64,000 nt of DNA from Delphinapterus leucas. Its lineage: Eukaryota; Chordata; Mammalia; Artiodactyla; Monodontidae. The stretch is taken from the NCBI RefSeq assembly GCF_002288925.2, contig NW_022097999.1, positions 16,669,938-16,733,937 of the forward strand, read 5' to 3'. The first letter of the stretch is position 1. Every line of letters begins with the position of its first letter. Both the position numbers and the translations under genes were made by a program. Positions 43,547-54,317 of the stretch are shown piece after piece. The notes under the pieces were generated by a model, which had not been told where the DNA came from, did not search any database, and saw only the letters and a list, made by a program, of their open reading frames with translations.

Positions 43547-43689
43547 TGGGAATCCCCTGGTGGTCCAGTGGTTGGGACCCTGTGCTTCCACTGCTGGGGG
43601 CCCAGGTTCGATCCCTGGTCAGGGAACTAGGATCCTGCAGGCCATGCAGTGTGGCCAAAAAACAACACAACAACAACAAAAACAGCAAA
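43547..43689 (+). repeat. Short CHR-related tRNA SINE, older subfamily
   Basis: Head GGGAATCCCCTGGTGGTCC, B box GGTTCGATCCC, 'GGGAACTAGGATCCTGCAGG', and a CAACAACAAAAACAGCAAA tail. Only 143 bp, lacking the extended body of the other copies. The flanking 7-mer AAGGTGA (43540-43546 and 43690-43696) is an exact target-site duplication. Confidence 0.88.
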
Positions 43690-43696
43690 AAGGTGA

Positions 43697-45090
43697 AGGG
43701 ACATAATTGTCTTTTGACAGCAACATTTACTAACCATTCTCACACTCGGGCGAGTTTCCTTCTAACAGAGTTGGCTGCATTAGAACTTTGTAGGGAGACA
43801 CCTACCTGCACAGGCTACATGGACACCTGAGTAAGTCCTTGTGGAAACAGTCGTCCATCATTCCTGTTGGGAGGTCACCAGGCAAGGCTGCTACAGGTGG
43901 AACAGTTTTCCCCTTTCTTAGAGACTGGCTTTGATGGCAGGAGTCATATGCCTACTATGAGTTCTCTGTTGAGTAAAAGTGGGCCAGTTGCCTGGCAAAG
44001 ACTTCAGTCCAACATGGCCACTCGGCTCTCAGACCACACTCCTTGCATGTATATTGGGATGGGTAGTGGGAATGGAAGAGAGGCTTTCTGGAAAACTCTC
44101 CAGTATCAGATCAAGCCACAGCAAACCACTCCAGATTGCACGTGTTCCATTTCTTGCCTCCCTCCAAGTCCTCATGGTGCCCCAACAGAAAAACACACAC
44201 ATTCTCTCTCTCTTGCAATTTCACACACAATTGTGAACATCCCAAATCATTAGCACCTGGGGGAAAACCCCTCAATCTTAAAAACAAAACAAAACCAAAA
44301 CAAACCTAAGACCATTCTCTTCTCTCCTAGAAGAAAAATACGTATTTCCTTCCGGAGGGAATAAATAGGGAGCAGTTAGGGAGAGAGCAGATTGCTCTTT
44401 TCTCATGACTAGGTTGTGCAACTATTAATGAAACAAAAATAAAGGAAGGAAAGTTCCCAAAGTTGGGTTTTCATAGTGAAACAGTTTGGGTGGTCGTATC
44501 CTGCTGTGTTCCTTTTATGGAACTAAAATCGAAGTTCTCTGGGTCCTTGTTTACCCGAGATCCCACAGGGAGTAAGTAGCAAAATGTGGATTAAAAATTG
44601 GGGATTTTCTGATTCTAACAGTCATGATATTTCCATTGTACCAGAGCATATAGCTTTCAGGTCTGGCTCTAACTAATAAGTACAAATTGTGGGCAAAAGA
44701 GAAAAAAGGCCATTTAAATTTAACGCTGAGACTCGCTCGATACAGACATGGAGTGTGCTGTGCAGGAAGAAATAAATCTAAATGCCCTCTTTGTTCCTTA
44801 CTCATGCCCCCTCCTCCCACATGAATGCTCACCCAGAGGTAAGGCCGTGGTTGGATTTGGGAGGGTTAAGGGGTGTTAACAAAAATGCTCAAGAAAAGAT
44901 GGATTCCAGTTTCATTAGCACTCAGCCTGAAAGCACTTTCCTTCCTTTGAGGGAAGCAAAGATCAAGTGAAAGACAGTTGCGGGACACTTCACTTGTTTC
45001 CTGGAAGCTAATGGACCACGACAGGAAGGATGTTCACATAACTCTAGACGCAGCCAAAGAAGGTGCTCTTATCTGCTGCTTGACGATTAC
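43697..45090. other. Intergenic, nothing recognised
   Basis: The open frame at 43867-44253 (128 codons, ending in low-complexity HTHSLS-type sequence) has no known similarity. Confidence 0.5.
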
Positions 45091-45106
45091 AAATGTCTTT
45101 CTTTTA

Positions 45107-45233
45107 TTATTTTATTTTATTTTAGGCCGTGCCGCATGGCATGTGGGATCTTAGTTCCCTGAAAGGGATCGAACCCGTGCCCTCTGCAGTGGAAGCAGGG
45201 AGTCCTAACCACTGGACCACCAGGGAAGTCCCG
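45107..45233 (-). repeat. Short CHR-related tRNA SINE, older subfamily
   Basis: Reverse orientation: TTATTTTATTTTA tail, GGCCGTGCCGCATGG, 'GATCGAACCCGTGCC' and end CCACCAGGGAAGTCCCG. Exact 16-bp target-site duplication AAATGTCTTTCTTTTA at 45091-45106 and 45234-45249. Confidence 0.95.
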
Positions 45234-45249
45234 AAATGTCTTTCTTTTA

Positions 45250-45760
45250 AAACACACTTTGTGTGACCAAGTCAGGAATTTCAGAAGCCGGTTCCCTCCT
45301 TTTCTTCCAGCCTCCAGCTTTAGGCATGGGATTGATTGATTAATGGATTCGTTTAATGGACAATAATTTATTAGCTCAGGAAGGAATTTCAGAAGTCAGT
45401 ATGAGACCCTCCATCTCCCAGCTTGGTTCTTATGAGAGTCAGGCTCAGGGCTGATTGACTGATATACTCATACATTTATTCACTTGTTTTACAAATTGGC
45501 AAGTTTGTGTCCTTGGCATTGTACTAGGTTAATGCTTCCAAATATGTGGTTTGTATAACTCTTTTTTAACATAGCACTGAGCTGAACATTATTTACTAAC
45601 AGGGTATTTAACTGTGTTAGAAAATTGTAGAACTATCAAATTTAGAATTTCACGATTATCATTTCTTAGAAGGTAGCAAAAATAGATAACTAAAAGAGGG
45701 TAAATTTAAAGAAAAAATTGAACAGTAATAGAGATGAGAGTACATGTCTGCCCATCAAAT
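45250..45760. other. Intergenic, nothing recognised
   Basis: 'CATACATTTATTCACTTGTT' near 45470 may be L2-derived; nothing else was recognised. Confidence 0.45.
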
Positions 45761-45764
45761 TGTG

Positions 45765-45855
45765 AGCCTTCACCATGTCTGTATTCTCCACGGTACCTAG
45801 CGCGGTGCCTGGTATACAATAGGTGCTCAATAAATGTTTCTTGAATAGACTGAGT
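45765..45855 (+). repeat. L2 LINE 3' end
   Basis: 'CCATGTCTGTATTCTCCACG', 'GCGGTGCCTGGTATACAATA' and 'GGTGCTCAATAAATGTTTCT' is an excellent L2 terminus. Confidence 0.85.
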
Positions 45856-46004
45856 TCCTATGCCTGGCAAACATACCACTGAGCTGGAGGGTCTCTTTGT
45901 TTAGTAGATCTGACTTTTCTCTCTGGCTTGTCACTGATCTCAAATTTGGAGCTGGGAACATTAGCTTACATTTTCTGTAAGAAGCATCAGAAGTTTAAAA
46001 GCTA

Positions 46005-46200
46005 ACAAAAATAATAGTGGTGGTGATGATGATAATGAGATTTATTGAATGCTTCCTATTTTCTAGGCATCGTTTTAGGTGAGAACACATATCTCTTAAT
46101 TTCTCATCTTCACTATGACTCTGTGTTATGGGTTTCTGTTTACAGATGGGAAAATAGAGACTTGTTGGGGGGGGGGTGTTTAATATCACTCAGCTGCGTG
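46005..46200 (-). repeat. MIR SINE
   Basis: 'TTATTGAATGCTTCCTATTT', 'TTTACAGATGGGAAAATAGA' and 'AATATCACTCAGCTGCG' in reverse order, with a G9 run at 46168-46176. Confidence 0.75.
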
Positions 46201-47300
46201 TGCCAGAGCATGAAAAGGAATCCTGTGGGTCTGACAGCAAAGGTATTTGATTCTTCTGTGCAACACTGTCCATTGAGACTTTTTTCTCAAATGTGGCTAA
46301 CAAAGCCATCCAAATGCTAATTTGTGCATCACTTATCTGATTACAGATCAGGACCGCCTGCATCAGAATGGCAGTTCAAAATGGCTGAATTACCTCCCTG
46401 CTATAGTTGGGAAGACAGGAAATTGTGCTCATGCAGCCATCAAGCCTTCCAATTATATTTTTTCACTTCATTCCACAAAAAAAAAGAAAAAAAAATCCAG
46501 TCAGCCTTGAGCTCTCTTGAAAAATCTTTGAACTGTGGATTTTACATTAAAGCTACATCTTGTAACTGAAGGGTGGGGCAATGGGAGAGGAAGGAGTGAG
46601 GGAAGATGCAGAGGTTTGTTAAAATGGGATCATGTGACCATCTGTTTGCCTGCAAGATAAGAAAAAAGGTAATTTGGAACTCTGTCCTTCTCCAAATTGT
46701 AATGACTTTGTGCTTGCATTTCTTTGTTATCCCAAGAGAGGGATAGTAAAGGTTGTGATCTTTCAGTAGGGCTCTGTAGGACATCCCTTGTCTACTAACC
46801 ACTTCAAATCATCTCAAGCCTTTTATTCCAGCCATTGTGTGACAACCTGTTCTGCAGGCTGAGACCTGCTTCATGTAAGGGCGACCCAAGTGCTCCCCTC
46901 TCGTACTTCTTGCCATGGACCCCTCTGACTTAATGATGTCAGCCTCCTATGGGAGGATGCAACCCTCAAATGCAAAGGAGTCAATGCTCCCATGGTGCCC
47001 CTCATGATGAATTCGAGACAGAAACTGATAAATAAAATACTCCTCCTTTACTTTCCCGGAGGATGGTTCTGATAGGCACTTTGGTATGTGTCCAGGAAGG
47101 TTCTGGGGAAGCTAGTAACCAGTAGCGCATCGTGGTGGCCAACTTAAAACACATCTTTGTGTTGGTCTTCCCTTTTTTCCTATTATTTCACTTCCCCTGT
47201 CCCTTACTTCCTCCTGCTCTTAGGGATAATGTTTCCAAATAAACTATACACAGGTAATAAAACTTTGCTTTAGGCTCTTTCATGGGGCAACTCACACAAA
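46201..47300. other. Intergenic, nothing recognised
   Basis: No gene or named repeat. Only short open frames without similarity. Confidence 0.5.
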
Positions 47301-47304
47301 GAAA

Positions 47305-47590
47305 GATTCTAAGAGTAATAATAACGAATAACTCAAATTTGCATAGCATTTTATAATCCACTAAGTTTTTCCACACAATACCCCTTGTAGCTGCACAGCA
47401 ACGAATTATACATACATATGCATACATGTGTGGTATGTAGGACATGGATTATTATGGTTCTCATGTCCTAGATGAGACAACTGAGATTACAAGAGGTGAA
47501 GCACTTTACTGAAGGCCATCCAAAAGGCAACGGTAGAGCTAGAACCGGAATCTTGTCTCTGGATCAGTCCAGTGTTCTTTCTAATTTGAC
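47305..47590 (-). repeat. MIR SINE
   Basis: 'TTTGCATAGCATTTTATAAT', 'CCTAGATGAGACAACTGAGA', 'TTACAAGAGGTGAAGCACTT' and 'GAGCTAGAACCGGAATCTTG' in reverse order. Confidence 0.75.
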
Positions 47591-48115
47591 CTCATTCAGA
47601 GTCCTGGAACCACGTGTCTAGGATTTTGCAAACTGGAGCAGTATTGCAGAATTTTACTTTACTAGATTTCAATTGCCAGTATATTAAAGTTCACAGTATG
47701 TATCAATGAAATTAATCACCCAAATGATTAAACATGCCCACTTAAATGCAGTGATATATTTCCTGAAAGTTTTCTTGAGCAAGTGCTCAGTTCTTTCCCT
47801 TCTGTAGGCTCTGGTTTGAGGCCAGCCTGCTGCATAAGCAGCCTCCCTCCTCAGAAAAACAGTAGGAGGAAGGTATGATTCTAAATATAGCTACCATTTA
47901 TTGAGAGCCAGCCAGGCTCTGAATGCTTTCTGTGGTTATCCTAATTAATTCTTAAAGATCCTGTGAGGCAGGTGTAAGGTCGGATCTTAACAAACGGCAC
48001 CGCGAAACAGAGGAAACCTTCAAGTGAGCTTCATTAGGGAGCGCTCCCGGGCGAGGTTCACTGGTCCGAGAGAAAGGGAACAGAGAAGTCGCGCCCGGGC
48101 GAGGGTTTGGGCAGA

Positions 48116-48122
48116 ATTTATA
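48116..48122 (-). promoter_or_regulatory. TATA box of the solo LTR
   Basis: TATAAAT on the minus strand, about 156 bp downstream of the kappaB-like site, consistent with a U3 promoter. Confidence 0.6.
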
Positions 48123-48277
48123 GGGGAAGAAGGGAAAGGGGTGTGGTGAATCCGGGAGGGCGCAGGTTATTCCTTATTTGTGATCTCTTTGGGTATCGTG
48201 GCAATATCCGGTACCGGTTGCATCAGTCTTGGGACTGTTAGTCCCGCCCCTCGAAAGGCGGGAAGGCTGGGCCGGGT

Positions 48278-48288
48278 GGAAAGTCCCC
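48278..48288 (-). promoter_or_regulatory. kappaB-like site in the solo LTR
   Basis: The minus strand reads GGGGACTTTCC, a perfect match to GGGRNNYYCC plus one leading G. Binding by NF-kappaB is inferred from the motif only. Confidence 0.55.
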
Positions 48289-48540
48289 AGGTCAGTTCCT
48301 GGAACTGGGTGGTCCGGAAAGTTTCGGTCTGATGCAACCTGTGAGTCTGATTGCGTTCCCCTGCCTCGGGCCAGTTGGCCTTACAGCAGGTACCATTAAT
48401 ATCTCCATTTTGAGATATGTGCACAGGGAAGTTAACTAATTTACAGGGTCACAGAGCTAGTAAGTTGTGTAAGTCAGCGTTTGAACTCAGACTGTCAGAC
48501 TACAGAGCCCGCTCTCTTAAATATTATACTGCCTGGGTGA

Positions 48541-49100
48541 AAAAGTGTGTTTAGTATTGCTCATTTTGTCATTTTGTATTAAATGATAACCCTACTGGAC
48601 AGTTCTCCGGAGTCTGGGAGAGGGTCGTGAGAGAATATGCCTTTTGCTAGAATCCACTTCATCGACTGTGTTCTGTAAAATATAGAATGTCATAACTAAA
48701 TTGAAGTTATTCTGTCAAAAACACTAACATTTAACAAAGAACCAAGGTTAGTTGAGAAATGCTCAAATGTATAGAGTTTCTTATAGGTGATAGTATCTGA
48801 TTTTATGAGAAAATATAGACATTGTGTTAAGAAATTAGTTCATCTCCTTTGAATCCTCAGTAATGTGTATTAGAAGTTATTTCTAAAAAGGCTAATCATT
48901 TTTGGCTTTAAAAATTAAGCATCAAACTTCTTACGAACTAAAGTTTAAAAATTAAATGTAATTTTAGATTACACTTGTAATCCAATTTTGGATTAAATTT
49001 GTGTTTTTCCATTGCATTACGTTGGCTACTCCACTGGATTACAATAGATAAGAATTGTAGGATAGAGAAAATAGTAGAAAGTATATATGTATATATATAT
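48541..49100. other. Intergenic, AT-rich, nothing recognised
   Basis: No gene or named repeat. Confidence 0.5.
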
Positions 49101-49101
49101 A

Positions 49102-49386
49102 TAGGCATACCTTGGAGATATTGTGGATTCAGTTCTCGACCACTGCAATAAAGTGAATATCACAATAAAGTGAGAAGTTTTTGGTTTTCCAGTGCATGTA
49201 AAAGTTATGTTTACACTATACTGTAGTATATTAAGTGTGCAATAGCATTATGTCTTAAAAAAAATACACATCCCTTAATTAAAAGTAATGCTGTTGGAAA
49301 AATGGTGCTGTAGACTTGCTCAGTGCAGGGTTGCCACAGACTTTTAATTTGTACGAAACACAGTATCTGTGAAGTGCAATGAAGCA
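49102..49386 (+). mobile_element. Tigger1-derived DNA transposon, internally deleted
   Basis: Left terminus AGGCATACCTTGGAGATATT (first base changed), then 'CAATAAAGTGAATATCACAA' and 'GCAATAGCATTATGTCTTAA', then a jump to the right-end sequence 'AATGGTGCTGTAGACTTGCT' and 'CAGGGTTGCCACAGACTTTT'. These are the two ends of Tigger1 without the transposase. The right inverted repeat is lost into a TA-rich microsatellite; a TA run also abuts the left end. Confidence 0.85.
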
Positions 49387-49530
49387 ATATATATATATGC
49401 ATATATATATGTATATATATATGTGTGTATATATATGTATATATGTGTATATATGTATATATATGTGTATATATATGTATATATAGGTGTGTATATATTT
49501 GTGTATATATACATATGTATATTCTGTATA
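49383..49530. repeat. TA/TG alternating microsatellite
   Basis: About 145 bp of strictly alternating pyrimidine-purine text: TATATATG, GTGTGTATATATATG, TATATGTG units. It grew from the 3' edge of the Tigger1 remnant. The Tyr/Ile-rich open frames here are artefacts of the repeat. Confidence 0.93.
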
Positions 49531-49540
49531 TATATCAGTG

Positions 49541-50190
49541 ATTCTCGAACAGAGTTGGGAAAGAGGTAGATCAGAATCACATGATAGATGGTGGCTCTTC
49601 AAGGTGATTATACCAATCTGTAATTTTTTTCAGTCACGTGAGGGAGTTCCTACAGCTTCTGTAATGCTGGTGTTACCCAGCCTATATAATTTTTCAAATC
49701 TGATAAATATGAAATGGTTCTCATCTCCATTCTAATATGGAATGTCTTAAATTAAGGAGTTTGGTTATAAAGTACCCTTTAATCTTCATAGCTTTATTGG
49801 TACTCCCACTTCTTTCCTTACATCCTGTCTGCCATTTAGGCTAAGCTGTGAGAGTTGGTGTCACATGAGAGAAGAGAGGAAGGGCTGCCTGGGCAGCAAT
49901 GTCCACAAAGTAAGAATGAAGGAAGGTATGATGTACAAGTAATTTCTACCCAATAAGAAGGGGAGGTAGAAGCCTTTCTTGTAGAGATTAGAGGGGACAG
50001 AACAGAGAGGACAGAAACTCCTCTACTCCACTACTTCCTCAATCATTAATGGCATAGGGTCACCTAATATGATGCTACTTAATGTCCAATAAAGGAAAGC
50101 AAACTAATTATTTTTTCCTGTACATCTGATTTTCACTGTGTGAAAATGTTGACCCATATCTCCGGTGCCAACATACCTGATTTCCATCTA
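49541..50190. other. Intergenic, nothing recognised
   Basis: No gene or named repeat. Confidence 0.5.
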
Positions 50191-50194
50191 CTGA

Positions 50195-50412
50195 ACCTCA
50201 GTGTCAGGTGCTATGCCAACAAAGCACTTCATCTCTATTATTTCCTTTAATCATCCAAAACTATCCTATGGGAGGTGGGGCAATGTGATTTTTTCCTCTT
50301 TTACATATGAGGAAACTGAGGTTAGTGAGATAAAGGAGCCTGCCCAAAGGTGGAATTGCTATTTTAATCCAGGGGTGACTGATTCCAGACAGGCACACTT
50401 GACCACTGAATG
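50195..50412 (-). repeat. MIR SINE
   Basis: 'GTCAGGTGCTATGCCAACAA', 'TTACATATGAGGAAACTGAG' and 'TGATTCCAGACAGGCACACT' in reverse order. Confidence 0.8.
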
Positions 50413-50664
50413 ATCGAGTCTCCATTTGGAGCACCTGTTGGTAATGACCTCACAGGAGACTGGTGGGCATTAGGAAGATAGGATACATGTGAATTCCGGC
50501 TCTGGACTTTGTGATCAGAAGAGCTAATGGGACCTTGAGCAAGATGTACTACCTTTTAGCAAGTGCTCCTATCATGATCTCCTGGATGGCAATAGCTGCT
50601 CTTGACAGAGGCAGGCAGTGGACTCAGGAAGCTTGTTTTTCAAACACCTCTTCCTGAGATGGTG

Positions 50665-51085
50665 TGTCAGTTAGCTTCTGCTATGTAACAAATTACCCCC
50701 AATACACAGTGGCTTAAAACCACAACCATTTATTTACCTTATAATTCTATTGGTTGGAAATTTGGGCTCATCTAGGTGGCTTTTCTATTCCTGCTTAATT
50801 AGGATGGCCTCAGTGGGGAGAGCTTATCTCTGCTCCCTGTGGACTGTCATCCTACAGCAGATTAGCCCAGGCTAGCTCACCAGGTCTCTGGGCAAGATTC
50901 TGAGAATTTGGCAGCTGCAAGGATTCTTAAGGTTTAGGCTCTAGAACTTACACAGTCTGTTCTGTGGCATTCTATTGATCAAAGCAAGTTTCAAGGCCAG
51001 CCCTGATTCGAGAGGTGGGGAAATAGAATCTACCTTTTGACAGAAGAATCTACAAAGTCACAATGCAAGGAGTGTGGATACAGAG
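50665..51085 (-). repeat. Old MLT1-like LTR remnant
   Basis: 'GTGTCAGTTAGCTTCTGCTA', 'CAGTGGCTTAAAACCACAAC', 'CATTCTATTGATCAAAGCAA' and 'AAGTCACAATGCAAGGAGTG' match the same widespread reverse-oriented LTR-like consensus as at 41375, more completely. Confidence 0.6.
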
Positions 51086-51504
51086 AGAGGAGTAATTGAG
51101 ACCATGTTTTTCAAGCAGTATTCCACAGACTGGAGAAGTCTTGGGACAGCTTTTCAAGCCAGTGGAGGCTGGGTCTCTGTGAGCCTGGGAAAAACACTAG
51201 ACTTCATTTTTTAGAATTTCAAAATATAGCTTTAGAGTTTACCAGTCTCCATGGTACTGAGGGAAGTGCCCATTTTGTCACCAATTACCAATGCAATGCC
51301 CAGTGCAAGTGCTTTACGGAGCTGTGTTCCCATGGATGTTCTCTTTAGTTCTAATATCATTTCTGTTGCTTCTCTCAACCCACAACTAATACTGTGAAAT
51401 ATTGCCAAAGGACAACACACCCAAATCTTCATTACCTGTGTTTTGATTACATGTTTTGATTTATCTGTGGCAACTCAAGTGCTTGCTCTGTTGGTATTTC
51501 CATA

Positions 51505-52060
51505 TTTGCTCTGTTAAAAAACAAAATTCAACCGAAGATCTAATTGGCTTTATGAATGATTCATGAATCAGGCAGCATCCATATAGCAATTAGTAGGGTA
51601 CTTGAGGGGTTGTACAAAAATGGAAAGGTTTATAGGAAGAAGGGGAGGGCAAGGGAGCTGTTAGCAAAAGGAAAGAAAGGGCTCTTTTAAGCCCAGGACA
51701 TCTTTTTTGGGAAAGGGAAAGCAAGGGTTTTATCATGCAGATTACCTCTTCTTCCTCTGGGGGATGGAGAAGGCTCAATTGATGTTATCTTATTGGTGCT
51801 GGCCAGAAAATTCCAAACTGGTTGATTAAGATTACGTTTCTCGGGAAGTTTGAAACTGCAGTCAGGTTAGATGTTTTTAACTGTAGATTTGTTATCCTGG
51901 TATTCAGCACAAGTGATCCCATTTTGGGCCTTTTTTCTTTAACAGTTCCATTTGCCCTTATCGTACATACAGATTTTATGCAGGGAATGAAGCTATCTCT
52001 ATTGTTGGGGAAGTCTGAGTCAGTGAAGCCTGGCTTACACTGCTCTTTTTGAATCAGCTT
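51505..52060 (-). repeat. MLT2-like ERVL LTR
   Basis: 'AAATTCAACCGAAGATCTAA', 'TTGGCTTTATGAATGATTCA' and 'TGAATCAGGCAGCATCCATA' are the reverse of the MLT2 3' end. The rest is compatible LTR body ('CTCAATTGATGTTATCTTAT'). The right limit is approximate. Confidence 0.6.
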
Positions 52061-52479
52061 CATTGAAGATCTGTTTAGTCCTTAGAGATGTAGGAAAATG
52101 CCATGGTCAGGCTGATTGTCCTGAGTCAGGATTTCGTATGGAAGACACATTAAAAATCCCTTTCCCCAAACACCACATGCATCTGAATTTACTGCAAATG
52201 TCAAGACAAACCTAGATGATTTTTCTAGATTACTCTTTTGGAATGTCCCCACCTACTTTCTTTCCTTACATGAATTTTGAGAGTTGACTGCATAACTCAT
52301 GCATGTTGGCATATTTATGGTTTTTGATAGAGCCCCTTGAATTCTTCATTGTGCTTTATGAAACTCTAATCTACTCAGATTATAAATCTTCTCTTCTCAT
52401 TTTTGGAGGCAGCTTCCTATAAGACTCAAAATGTAGCCAGTATTAAAATGGTAATTCCCTAAAAATATACTGTGGGGCT

Positions 52480-52725
52480 TAAGAGTTAATCTTCTAATAA
52501 TAAGAGCCTACTATGAGACAGGCACTTCCTCGGCACTTTAAATACATGAATACATAAATAAATTTTTCTCACTGTAACCCTTCCATGTAGTTTGATCATT
52601 CCTATTTCATATATGAGGAAACTAAGACTCATAGCAGTTAAGTAACTTACTTAGAAGAGCATGGAATCATTATGCCACTAAACCAGACTGGGGACCAAGG
52701 TCAGCCTGACTACAGAGCTAGTTCT
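52480..52725 (-). repeat. MIR SINE
   Basis: 'AGCCTACTATGAGACAGGCA', 'CATATATGAGGAAACTAAGA' and 'CTCATAGCAGTTAAGTAACT' in reverse order. Confidence 0.8.
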
Positions 52726-53213
52726 TTGCATAATACAATGGGATTCTTAATGTGATAATGGCCTTTGACTGCTGAGTCACTGCTACTATCATTTGGAAGG
52801 AATGTACTACTTTTTCCTGGAAGCAGTAGGGATATTGATGCCCTCACTTCCCCATCATTATGATTTCATGGCATGGCTACAAGATAGAAGTCATCTTCTA
52901 AAAACTCACATGAGATTGGAATGATAGACATTGCATACACTTGGGGGAAAGGCACTGACCAAGTGAGGGATATGAAGTGGGTAGGAAGAATCAGAAAGGT
53001 GCTTCTCTGTTCATCTTGGAAGGGTGCAATTTCCCAGAGGAGGAGGGATTTTGGTCCTTATTTAGCCTTGATTGGAAATGTCATGGCGTCGACACCTGAT
53101 GGTTACTTCTTATTTGCAAGGCTAATTTTATTGTAATGAGAGCATAATGAGCAAAAGGTTACATTAAGATAATGGAGATTCCCTCGTTTTCCCACCTTTC
53201 TTTGTCTCCAGGA
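52726..53213. other. Intergenic, nothing recognised
   Basis: No gene or named repeat. Confidence 0.5.
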
Positions 53214-53217
53214 CACT

Positions 53218-53676
53218 TGTCACCCCAAAATGTGTGGTTCCCTATCAGTCCGGAGGTTCCTGCTTTTGTCTGCCCAAAGACCCTCGTTGTTTACAAGACA
53301 TATGGTTTCCTGCCGTTTGGCCCATGCCCTCCGCTCTCTGCTCATATCTAGCTATCTGCCTGCTCTAACGAAATTAAATACTTGATGATTATGAGCACGT
53401 AGTAGCCCCCAGACCTTCTGGCGCCTAAGGATTGACAATGTTAATTGCCTTGTTACCTCAACATCAATCAATGAGAGAATCGTGCATGAGTGGATCACAT
53501 ACCCTGGGACATCCCTCCTCACCTTCCCTTTAAAAATGAATTGCTGAAACCCTTCGGGGAGTTCAGAGTTTTCTGGGACATCAGTCACCCGTTCTCCTCG
53601 CATGGCCCTGCAGTAAATCTTTCTTTGCGCCAAAGTCCGTCGTTTCGGTTTGTTTGGCCTCACTGTGTGTCAGGCA
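53218..53676 (+). mobile_element. Solo LTR, probable class I endogenous retrovirus
   Basis: Starts TGTCACCCCAAAATGTGTGG and ends TGTGTCAGGCA, about 459 bp. It is flanked by CACT at 53214-53217 and 53677-53680, a 4-bp duplication as in gammaretrovirus-like ERVs. A TTTAAAAA TATA-like box lies near 53529, and an AGTAAA polyadenylation-like signal (GCAGTAAATC) near 53611 precedes a T-rich U5-like end. No internal retroviral genes are adjacent. Terminal inverted repeats are weak, so the exact ends are less secure than for the LTR at 47973. Confidence 0.65.
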
Positions 53677-53680
53677 CACT

Positions 53681-54026
53681 TGTGTTTGGTAACAATATCA
53701 GCCCAATGTAGGCGGTCCAGCTTCTCTCTGCCATGCTAATGCTTCTAGGAATGCCTTCACTCGAGAGGCACAAACTTGGCTTCTGTAGTTTAGTTCTCGT
53801 TGAAAATCATAGGTTTTGCGTCAAAGCTGTTTGGGTCCGGAACGACATTTCCCAAGGGTGTTCCAGAGCATCATTTCTCAACTGTAGTCCCAAGTCTGGA
53901 AAACTCTTGAAAAATAACACCATATTCTAGCTTATGAAGGGCTTGGAAAAATGCTGCACTTCACATACCCGACAAACTTTAATACTGGTAAGAAATCCAG
54001 AGCTCCATTTTGGACCTGTTACATTT
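53681..54026. other. Intergenic, left flank of the duplication
   Basis: No repeat or gene recognised. It ends ...GTTACATTT directly before the first 71-bp repeat unit. Confidence 0.5.
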
Positions 54027-54223
54027 GAATTGCTTAATATATACCTGAGTGGAGATGTCCAGGGAGCAAGTGAATCTGTGAATTGTACTGCTAGTGGGAA
54101 TTGCTTAATATATACCTGAGTGGAGATGTCCAGGGAGCAAGTGAATCTGTGAATTGTACTGCTAGTGGGAATTGCTTAATATATATCTGAGTGGAGATGT
54201 CCAGGGAGCAAGTGAATCTGTGA
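54027..54223. repeat. 71-bp local tandem repeat, copy-1 side
   Basis: Units beginning GAATTGCTTAATATAT start at 54027, 54098 and 54169 (period 71). Units 1 and 2 end with a 16-bp tail ATTGTACTGCTAGTGG. Unit 3 matches for about 55 bp, carries one change (ATATCTG for ATACCTG), then continues into GCCTGGCACTC. Confidence 0.95.
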
Positions 54224-54317
54224 GCCTGGCACTCAGGAGGAAGATGAGATTTAGGGGTAAATAAATATTAGGGAATTAGCAGCATATAGATACCATCTTT
54301 TAAAAAAATTATTATGA

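Larger units (their letters stand above)
47973..48385 (-). mobile_element. Young solo LTR of an endogenous retrovirus
   Basis: A 413-bp GC- and CpG-rich insertion with terminal inverted repeats TGTAAGG and CCTTACA (TG...CA ends) and an exact 5-bp target-site duplication GCAGG at 47968-47972 and 48386-48390. Read on the minus strand it carries a perfect kappaB-like GGGGACTTTCC (48288-48278), a GC-box-like GGGGCGGGAC and a TATA box TATAAAT (48122-48116), in promoter order. No gag, pol or env sequence is present, so it is a solo LTR left by recombination. The family is unassigned. A class I or class II virus is possible; a 5-bp duplication does not settle it. Confidence 0.85.
47885..48540 (-). 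repeat. MIR SINE split by a solo LTR
   Basis: The left half runs 'CTACCATTTATTGAGAGCCA' to 'GATCCTGTGAGGCAGG' (to 47972). The right half resumes at about 48386 with 'GTACCATTAATATCTCCATT', then 'CACAGAGCTAGTAAGTTGTG' and 'GCGTTTGAACTCAGACTGTC'. Removing 47973-48390 restores a continuous MIR, which fixes the LTR boundaries. Confidence 0.88.

Noticed and set aside
49279..49602. Tyr/Ile-rich open frames at the microsatellite
   Set aside because: They are readings of TATATA/TGTATA repeats and have no independent support.
47973..53676. A provirus bounded by the LTRs at 47973 and 53218
   Set aside because: The two LTRs differ in sequence, orientation and target-duplication length. The sequence between is MIR, Tigger1 and old LTR remnants, with no retroviral genes.
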